A stretch of DNA of 64,000 bases from Variovorax paradoxus (GTDB lineage: Bacteria; Pseudomonadota; Gammaproteobacteria; Burkholderiales; Burkholderiaceae_C). Where the stretch lies: NCBI RefSeq assembly GCF_009498455.1, contig NZ_CP045644.1, forward strand, positions 5,583,001 through 5,647,000, given 5' to 3'. This document shows, piece by piece, positions 56,234 to 64,000 of the stretch. A program made the position numbers and the translations under genes. How positions within the stretch are numbered: the first letter of the stretch is position 1; every line of letters starts with the position of its first letter. The notes beneath the pieces were generated by a model. The model did not search any database. It was not told the origin of the DNA and saw only the letters and a list, made by a program, of their open reading frames with translations.

Positions 56234-57787
56234 ATGACGACCACGATCCAGCAGGCCGACCTGATCGAATCGATCAGCGCCGCGCTCCAGTACATCAGCT
56301 ACTACCACCCCGCGGACTACATTGCCCATTTGGCCAAGGCCTACGAGCGCGAGCAGAGCCCCGCCGCCAAGGACGCCATTGCGCAGATCCTCACCAACAG
56401 CAAGATGAGCGCCACGGGCCACCGCCCGATCTGCCAGGACACCGGCATCGTCAACGTGTTCCTCAAGGTCGGCATGGACGTGTGCTGGGGCGGCTTCACC
56501 GGTTCGCTGGACGACGCCATCAACGAAGGCGTGCGCCGCGGCTACAACCACCCCGACAACACGCTGCGCGCCTCGGTCGTGGGCGACCCGCAGTTCGATC
56601 GCAAGAACACCAAGGACAACACGCCCGCGGTGATCTTCACCGAGATCGTGCCCGGCAACACCGTCGAGGTGACGGTGGCCGCCAAGGGCGGCGGCAGCGA
56701 GAACAAGAGCAAGCTGGTCATGCTGAACCCCGGCGACAGCGTGGTCGACTGGGTGCTCAAGACCGTGCCCACCATGGGCGCCGGCTGGTGCCCGCCCGGC
56801 ATGCTGGGCATCGGCATCGGCGGCACCGCCGAGAAGGCCGCGCTGATGGCCAAGGAAAGCCTGATGGACGACCTGGACATGCACGAGCTGCAGGCCAAGG
56901 CCGCCTCGGGCGCCGAGCTGAGCAAGGTCGAGGCGCTGCGCCTGGAGCTGTTCGAGAAGGTCAATGCCCTGGGCATCGGCGCGCAGGGCCTGGGCGGCCT
57001 GGCCACCGTGCTCGACGTCAAGATCAAGATGTACCCGACGCACGCGGCCAGCAAGCCCGTGGCGATGATCCCCAACTGCGCGGCCACGCGCCACGCGCAC
57101 TTCGTGATGGACGGCAGCGGCCCGGTCTACCTCGATCCGCCGTCGCTCGACCTGTGGCCCGACGTGAACTGGGCGCCCGACGAAAAGAAGAGCAAGCGCG
57201 TCGACCTGAACAAGCTCACGCCCGCCGAAGTCGCCAGCTGGAAGCCGGGCGACACGATCCTGCTGAACGGCAAGATGCTCACCGGCCGCGATGCCGCGCA
57301 CAAGCGCATCCAGGACATGCTGGCCAAGGGCGAGAAGCTGCCGGTCGATTTCACCAACCGCGTCATCTACTACGTCGGCCCGGTCGATCCGGTCGGCAAC
57401 GAAGCCGTGGGCCCCGCCGGCCCGACCACCGCCACGCGCATGGACGGCTTCACCGAGATGATGCTGGCCCAGACCGGCCTGATCGCCATGATCGGCAAGG
57501 CCGAGCGCGGCCCGGTCGCCATCGAGGCGATCAAGAAGCACAAGAGCGCCTACCTCATGGCCGTGGGCGGCGCCGCCTACCTCGTGAGCAAGGCCATCAA
57601 GACCGCCAAGGTCGTGGGCTTTGCGGACCTGGGCATGGAAGCCATCTACGAATTCGACGTGGTCGACATGCCCGTGACCGTGGCAGTCGATGCCGGCGGC
57701 ACCAGCGCGCACATCACCGGCCCGGCCGAGTGGCAAAAGCGCATCGCCAGCGGCGAGTTCAAGACCATTCCGCTGGAAGTCGCTTGA
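56234..57787 (+). CDS. Fumarate hydratase class I (iron-sulfur)
   Basis: 517-residue oxygen-sensitive [4Fe-4S] fumarase in a single chain (alpha and beta parts fused). Cluster region residues include GHRPICQDTGIVNVF near 57, GAGWCPPGMLGIGIGG near 181, and MIPNCAATRHAHF near 280, which carry the three cysteines. The beta part has LNGKMLTGRDAAHKR near 341 and GPTTATRMDGFTEM near 397. It is paired with fumC at 50671 as the second fumarase. Its TGA stop overlaps the TTG start of murI. Confidence 0.93.
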   Translation: MTTTIQQADLIESISAALQYISYYHPADYIAHLAKAYEREQSPAAKDAIAQILTNSKMSATGHRPICQDTGIVNVFLKVGMDVCWGGFTGSLDDAINEGVRRGYNHPDNTLRASVVGDPQFDRKNTKDNTPAVIFTEIVPGNTVEVTVAAKGGGSENKSKLVMLNPGDSVVDWVLKTVPTMGAGWCPPGMLGIGIGGTAEKAALMAKESLMDDLDMHELQAKAASGAELSKVEALRLELFEKVNALGIGAQGLGGLATVLDVKIKMYPTHAASKPVAMIPNCAATRHAHFVMDGSGPVYLDPPSLDLWPDVNWAPDEKKSKRVDLNKLTPAEVASWKPGDTILLNGKMLTGRDAAHKRIQDMLAKGEKLPVDFTNRVIYYVGPVDPVGNEAVGPAGPTTATRMDGFTEMMLAQTGLIAMIGKAERGPVAIEAIKKHKSAYLMAVGGAAYLVSKAIKTAKVVGFADLGMEAIYEFDVVDMPVTVAVDAGGTSAHITGPAEWQKRIASGEFKTIPLEVA

Positions 57788-58596
57788 ACCCGGTCGGCGT
57801 GTTCGACAGCGGCGTCGGGGGGCTGAGCACGCTCGCCGCGCTGCAGGCCGAGCTGCCGACCGAACGCTTCGTCTACTTCGCCGACACCGCGAACGCGCCC
57901 TATGGCGAGCGCGGCGACGCCTACGTCATCGCGCACTCGCGCCAGGTGGTCGAACACCTGCTGCGCGCGCACGGCATCAAGGCGCTCGTGGTGGCCTGCA
58001 ACACGGCCACCACGGCGGCGATCCACGTGCTGCGCGCCGAATTCCCCTCGCTGCCCATCGTGGGCCTGGAGCCGGCGCTCAAGCCGGCCGTGGCGACGAG
58101 CCGCACGGGTCACATCGCGGTGCTGGCCACGCGCGGCACGTTGGCCAGCGCCCGGTATGCGGCGCTGCGCGATTCCTTTGCAGGCACGACGACCGTGCGG
58201 CCCGTGCCGTGTGACGGCCTCGTGAAGGCCATCGAAGGCTTCGACAGCGCCACCATCGCCGCGCTCTGCGCGCGCTACATGGCGGAGGCCGGCCCCTTCG
58301 GCGATCGCCCGGGCCAGGTCGACACCGTGGTGCTCGGTTGCACGCACTACCCGCTCGTGAAAGACGAACTGCAGCGCCACGCACCGTCGACGCTGCGCTT
58401 CATCGACACCGGTGCACCGGTCGCGCAGCAGACGCGCCGCGTGCTGACGTCGCTCGGCCGGCTGGCAGATGACAACAGCGAAGGCGGGCTGGTCCTCGAG
58501 AGCAGCGGCGTCCTGGCGGTGCTCGAAGCAGCCGCCGCGCGTTGGCTGCCCGCGCGTTCGCAAAGCGCCGCGGTGCCTGCGGCAAACGTCGCCTGA
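57784..58596 (+). CDS. murI: Glutamate racemase
   Basis: 270-residue enzyme making D-glutamate for peptidoglycan. Asp in VFDSGVGGLSTL near 8, first catalytic Cys in VVACNTATTAA near 72, second in VLGCTHYPLVK near 183. It begins with TTG overlapping the fumarase stop (TTGA); no ATG exists nearby that keeps the N-terminal motif, so TTG is required. Translation is therefore coupled to the fumarase gene, an unusual pairing of central metabolism and wall synthesis. Confidence 0.93.
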   Translation: MNPVGVFDSGVGGLSTLAALQAELPTERFVYFADTANAPYGERGDAYVIAHSRQVVEHLLRAHGIKALVVACNTATTAAIHVLRAEFPSLPIVGLEPALKPAVATSRTGHIAVLATRGTLASARYAALRDSFAGTTTVRPVPCDGLVKAIEGFDSATIAALCARYMAEAGPFGDRPGQVDTVVLGCTHYPLVKDELQRHAPSTLRFIDTGAPVAQQTRRVLTSLGRLADDNSEGGLVLESSGVLAVLEAAAARWLPARSQSAAVPAANVA

Positions 58597-58613
58597 CCTC
58601 ATCACGATTGGCA

Positions 58614-59402
58614 ATGCGCGCCCTCTTCTTCCTGCGTCATGCACTGCTCCTGCTGGGCCTGGCTTCGGCCGTCGGCCTGAGTCACGCCGCCTGCGAAAGC
58701 GGCTTGGCCGAGCGCATGCATGCCAAGCTTTATCCCAGGCAACCGCTCGACGAGCGGCTCGCGGCCTGCAAGGTCTGGCCGGCGTTCCCCGGCCGCAGCA
58801 TCGTGGTGCTGCCGATGCCGCGCGAGACCACCGACAAGGGAGCCAAGGTCTTCGACCTGGCGCTGCTGCTCATCCAGCGGCCCGACAACGGCAACACCGA
58901 CCGCGACACGGTGATCGGGCGGATCTTCCTGCCCGAAGCGCTCGACGAAGACGCCACCACCGCGATCCAGGAGATCCGCGTCGACACCTCGCGCTACGTG
59001 CTGTCGCCCGACACGCGCGCCTTCGGCCTGCGCGTGCGCTACCGCGGCAACAGCCCGACCTCCGGCCCGCAGGCCAGCGAGACCGTGCGCCTGTACGTCC
59101 AGCATGGCAACAAGCTGCGCCAGGTGCTGCAGGAGGTCGAGCTCGACCACGACAACGGCGGCTGGGACGCCACCTGCACCGGCCACTTCGAGAAGCTGCG
59201 CACGATGCTGTCGGTCGCGCGCACGACGAGCAACGGCTTCGCCGACCTGCAGCTGTCGCGCACGCTGGTGCAAAGCCGTGCGCAGGAACAGGAAGACCAA
59301 GGCTGCGTCGAGAAAGCGCTGCCGGCGAAGTTCAGCACCGTGACGCTGCGCTATGACGGCGAGCGCTACAAGGTGCCGAAGTCGCTGCAGCAGATGCCCT
59401 GA
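58614..59402 (+). CDS. Secreted protein of unknown function
   Basis: 262 residues with a signal peptide ending near residue 25 (LLLGLASAVGLSHA). The mature part has four cysteines (CES near 27, ACKVW near 52, TCTGHF near 187, GCVEKA near 230), which could form two disulfides. Beta-rich segments include VVLPMPRETTD and YVQHGNKLRQVL. No family is recognised. It lies 17 bases after murI, possibly co-transcribed, and converges with the MFS gene. Confidence 0.8.
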   Translation: MRALFFLRHALLLLGLASAVGLSHAACESGLAERMHAKLYPRQPLDERLAACKVWPAFPGRSIVVLPMPRETTDKGAKVFDLALLLIQRPDNGNTDRDTVIGRIFLPEALDEDATTAIQEIRVDTSRYVLSPDTRAFGLRVRYRGNSPTSGPQASETVRLYVQHGNKLRQVLQEVELDHDNGGWDATCTGHFEKLRTMLSVARTTSNGFADLQLSRTLVQSRAQEQEDQGCVEKALPAKFSTVTLRYDGERYKVPKSLQQMP

Positions 59403-59406
59403 CGGG

Positions 59407-60723
59407 CTACGACGCGGCGGGCTTTTCGCGCAGCGCTGCGGCCCGACCTCGCGCCATATCGATCGGCAGCAACAGCACGAGCCCGGCCACGAACAGCACC
59501 GCGGTCGAGAGGATCGCGATGCGTTGGTTGCCGCCGGTGGCCCAGGTGATGGCACCGAAGCTCAGCGGGCCGATGATGCTGGCCAGTCGCGTGGCGAAGG
59601 TCCAGAGCCCGAAGAACTCGGCAAGCTGCTGCGGCGGCGCGAGGTAGCCCGTCATCGCGCGGCCGGCAGATTGGCTCGAGCCCATCGCCAGCCCCGCGAT
59701 GGCGGCGGCCCACCAGAAGCCGCCCTTGGTCGTGACCCATGCGGCGATCACGCAGACCGCGATCCACGCGAGCAGCGTCGCGGCCAGCGACAGCTTGTGG
59801 CCGACGCGGTCCTGCACGTAGCCGAAGGCGAAGGCGCCGAGCGCGGCCGCCAGGTTGAGCACGAAGATCAGCACCATCGTCTCGCTCGCGACGAAGCCGA
59901 TCACCTGCTCTGCGTAGATCGCCGCCAGCGTGATCGCCACCGCCACGCCGCCCTGGTAGCAGACGGTGCAGACCAGCAGCCACATGAAGTCGCGGTAGGC
60001 GCGGGCCTGCTGGAACGTGGCGCGCAGCTGCTGCCACGCGCTGTTCTGGCCGCAGCTGGCCTGCGGCGCAGCGCGCTCGGGCAGCAGCGCAAACGTCGCG
60101 CAGGCGGCAGCGCCGTAGAGGGCCGCCGTGATCAGCATCGTGACCGGCACGAAATGGGCCGCCGGTAGCCCGCGGGCCTGCGACCACAGCACGTAGGCCA
60201 GGCACAGCCCCAGCGCCAGCATGCCGCCGACATAGCCAAAGGCCCAGCCCCAGCCGCTCACCTTGCCCATGCCTTCGGCTGTCGCCAGCTCAGGCAGGAA
60301 GGCGCCGGTCAGCGACTCGCCGTAGGAATAAAACGCATTGGAGACGATCACCAGCGCCATCGCGAGCGCAACGCCCATCGCGCCGCCCGCAAAGCCCGGC
60401 GTGAGCGCGAGCGCCGCGGTGGCGAACACGCAACCTGTGGTCGTCATGACCAGCACGCGCTTCTTGGCACCATGCAGGTCGGCCCAGGCGCCGATGGCGG
60501 GCATCGTGAGCATCACGATGGCGTACGAGGTGCTGAGGGCCGCGGTCCACGCGAAGGTGGCCCATGGCGCGCCCTTGGCGATGCCGCCGACGAAGTAGGC
60601 GGCGAACACCGCCGTGATCACGACCGTGGTGTAGCCCGAGTTCGCGAAGTCGTACATCGCCCAGCCGAACACCTCGCGCTTGCGCACGCCGGGGCGCAAC
60701 GCGGAGGCTGGGAACAGGGCCAT
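59407..60723 (-). CDS. UMF1/Atg22-type MFS transporter
   Basis: 438 residues with about twelve membrane helices. The family hallmark VFGWAMYDFANSGYTTV is near 19-35, and SGWGWAFGYVGGMLALGLCL near 155 is also typical of UMF1/Atg22-like proteins. Yeast Atg22 exports amino acids from vacuoles; bacterial roles are unproven. The substrate cannot be read. It lies 33 bases downstream of the acidic unknown gene on the same strand. Confidence 0.85.
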   Translation of the reverse strand: MALFPASALRPGVRKREVFGWAMYDFANSGYTTVVITAVFAAYFVGGIAKGAPWATFAWTAALSTSYAIVMLTMPAIGAWADLHGAKKRVLVMTTTGCVFATAALALTPGFAGGAMGVALAMALVIVSNAFYSYGESLTGAFLPELATAEGMGKVSGWGWAFGYVGGMLALGLCLAYVLWSQARGLPAAHFVPVTMLITAALYGAAACATFALLPERAAPQASCGQNSAWQQLRATFQQARAYRDFMWLLVCTVCYQGGVAVAITLAAIYAEQVIGFVASETMVLIFVLNLAAALGAFAFGYVQDRVGHKLSLAATLLAWIAVCVIAAWVTTKGGFWWAAAIAGLAMGSSQSAGRAMTGYLAPPQQLAEFFGLWTFATRLASIIGPLSFGAITWATGGNQRIAILSTAVLFVAGLVLLLPIDMARGRAAALREKPAAS

Positions 60724-60756
60724 GCGGCCTTGGGACCGGGCGGAGAAGTGAGCGGG

Positions 60757-61398
60757 TTAGTGCAAGTGGCGCGGACGACGGCCACCGCCGTGACCACCAC
60801 CGCCGCTGCCGCCGCCAGCGCCACCGGCACCGCGCGGACGCTTGCCGATTTCGAGCGAGTTCACGAGTGCGTCGAAACGGTCGCTGAAGAGGCGATCGAT
60901 TTCGGAGACCACGCCACCCAGCTCGGCGCCGTCGAAGTGGCGTTCCATGAGGTTGACCACGTCTTCGACCAGCAGGTCGCGCTGCACCTGCATGATCGCG
61001 GCCGGATTGGGGCCCACGAACAGCATCAGGAAGTCGTCGCGCGACTCTTCGTCGGGGTCACCCTCTTCTTCGTCGAAATCGGTGTCGTAGAAGGTGACTT
61101 CAATCGCGGCGCCGCGCTCGGAGAGTTCGTTCAGGGCCATGCACATCTCGTCGAGCGCCTGGCGGAAGTCTTCATCGCCCGGCACGGTCCAGCAGATCTG
61201 CAGCGTGTGGTCTTTTTGCTCGAAGCGGATGCCCGGCTCTTCTTCGTAGGTGCTGGTGGCACCGTCGGCCAGCGATTTGGCGCCCGCGTATTTCCAGAGC
61301 GGCTTCAGCGCCTCCTGGATTTGCTCGAAGCTCGCGTCCGCGCGCAACGGCACATCGCCGTGCACATGGATCTCAAATGGAGCGTTGTAGCGAGGCAT
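60757..61398 (-). CDS. Acidic conserved-looking protein with Gly/His-rich tail
   Basis: 213 residues from ATG 61398, with a good ribosome site AAGGGAG seven bases before it. The first 165 residues are soluble and acidic (a cluster DFDEEEGDPDEESRDDF near 112) with alternating strands and helices. The last 30 residues are a Gly/Arg/His tail (GGGGHGGGRRPRHLH). It is not a membrane protein. No known family is assigned. The tail could bind metal or nucleic acid. It directly precedes the tRNA cluster on the same strand. Confidence 0.8.
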   Translation of the reverse strand: MPRYNAPFEIHVHGDVPLRADASFEQIQEALKPLWKYAGAKSLADGATSTYEEEPGIRFEQKDHTLQICWTVPGDEDFRQALDEMCMALNELSERGAAIEVTFYDTDFDEEEGDPDEESRDDFLMLFVGPNPAAIMQVQRDLLVEDVVNLMERHFDGAELGGVVSEIDRLFSDRFDALVNSLEIGKRPRGAGGAGGGSGGGGHGGGRRPRHLH

Positions 61399-61421
61399 CA
61401 AATACTCCCTTGTAAATATGG

Positions 61422-61513
61422 TGGTACCCGGAACGGGGGTCGAACCCGTATGCCCCGATCAAGGAAGCGGCGGATTTTAAGTCCGATGTGTCTACCAATT
61501 TCACCATCCGGGC
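61422..61513 (-). tRNA. tRNA-Leu(UAA)
   Basis: Minus-strand cloverleaf of 92 nt with a long variable arm. Anticodon stem CGGA/TCCG encloses CTTAAAA, so the anticodon is TAA. The T arm is ACGGG-TTCGACC-CCCGT and the 3' CCA is encoded. The acceptor pairs GCCCGGA with TCCGGGT, including a G-U end pair. Confidence 0.95.
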
Positions 61514-61545
61514 CACAGGTTGAACATCGACGATACCCCAAATGA

Positions 61546-61579
61546 AACAAGCCCCGGCAACGTCGGTTGGCGGGGCTTG
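61546..61579 (-). terminator. Probable terminator between tRNA-Cys and tRNA-Leu
   Basis: CAAGCCCC (61548-61555) pairs with GGGGCTTG (61572-61579), and on the minus strand is followed by a T-rich GTTTCATTTG. The T tract is broken, so termination may be partial. Confidence 0.5.
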
Positions 61580-61611
61580 CGTATCGGAGCCGATCGGTCT
61601 TGATGAGAGGG

Positions 61612-61685
61612 TGGAGGCGCGACCCGGAGTCGAACCGGGCTACACGGATTTGCAATCCGTTGCATAACCGCTTTGCTATCGCGCC
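61612..61685 (-). tRNA. tRNA-Cys(GCA)
   Basis: Minus-strand 74-nt cloverleaf: acceptor GGCGCGA/TCGCGCC, anticodon loop TTGCAAA giving GCA, T arm CCCGG-TTCGACT-CCGGG, CCA encoded. Confidence 0.96.
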
Positions 61686-61711
61686 ACGCTGAATAACGAA
61701 ATCGAACTGCG

Positions 61712-61742
61712 AAAAAAAGGGAAGCTGGTTGCTTCCCTTTTT
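61712..61742 (-). terminator. Rho-independent terminator after tRNA-Gly
   Basis: AAAGGGAAGC (61716-61725) pairs with GCTTCCCTTT (61731-61740), and the minus strand continues with seven T. It should end the tRNA-Gly transcript before tRNA-Cys. Confidence 0.88.
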
Positions 61743-61749
61743 CAAAAAC

Positions 61750-61825
61750 TGGAGCGGGAAAAGAGTCTCGAACTCTCGACCTCAACCTTGGCAAGGTTGC
61801 GCTCTACCAACTGAGCTATTCCCGC
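61750..61825 (-). tRNA. tRNA-Gly(GCC)
   Basis: Minus-strand 76-nt cloverleaf: acceptor GCGGGAA/TTCCCGC, D arm GCTCAGTTGGTAGAGC, anticodon loop TTGCCAA giving GCC, T arm GAGAG-TTCGAGA-CTCTT, CCA encoded. Confidence 0.96.
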
Positions 61826-61886
61826 GTTTCGAGCCTCAAATTATATACCAGTTTTTCGAGGCTTCACAAGTTCTGCAATCAATCGA

Positions 61887-64000
<2,114 letters not shown>

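Overview
The window is GC-rich bacterial chromosome with dense genes, many 4-base start/stop overlaps, and few gaps. Gene content points to a betaproteobacterium of the Comamonadaceae, most likely Variovorax or a close relative. The clues are Bug-type solute receptors, many LysR regulators, a short Trp-rich membrane protein, the zapA-6S RNA order, and a malonate operon. The genus is an inference from gene content; no database was searched. No phage, insertion sequence or CRISPR array was seen.

Region 1 (1-27650) is mostly cobalamin (vitamin B12) uptake and late assembly, all on the minus strand. A cobalamin riboswitch (about 27438-27640) precedes btuB. Behind it run cobB/cbiA, cobU, btuF, btuC and btuD. 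After a gap holding paired REP-like palindromes come cobO, bluB, an ExbB-like channel gene, a DUF2149 gene, cobN, cbiB and cobC, followed by lrgA, lrgB and an OsmC gene. cobQ and cobT lie apart at the left edge. The CobN protein has an export signal and a C-terminal membrane anchor, and sits between an ExbB-like and an ExbD-like protein. This looks like a proton-driven, periplasm-facing chelatase or dechelatase rather than the ATP-driven cytoplasmic CobNST enzyme, and is the most interesting system here. A tripartite RND efflux operon (2500-8565) whose permease gene is frameshifted, a degenerate esterase-like protein and a LysR regulator separate cobQ-cobT from the rest.

Region 2 (27794-45860) is mixed. 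It holds a ZapB-like coiled-coil gene, zapA and 6S RNA, then a TauE/SafE exporter, a universal stress protein and an AraC regulator with a divergent nitrilase. Next is a malonate operon (matR, matA, Bug receptor, enoyl-CoA hydratase family, matB) with a clear operator. It ends with lgt, a short-chain dehydrogenase with a LysR regulator, ilvD with a divergent LysR regulator, and several small membrane or secreted proteins including a cytochrome c.

Region 3 (45861-64000) carries acs, with a short duplicate of its own 3' end just beyond its stop, then yqhA, another LysR regulator, fumC, and the osmoprotectant transporter proVWX. proVWX is preceded by a consensus promoter and a leader of about 385 nt with four tandem hairpins. 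The class I fumarase gene, murI, a secreted unknown, an UMF1-type MFS transporter, an acidic unknown, three tRNA genes (Leu, Cys, Gly) with terminators, and the 3' part of lon complete the window.
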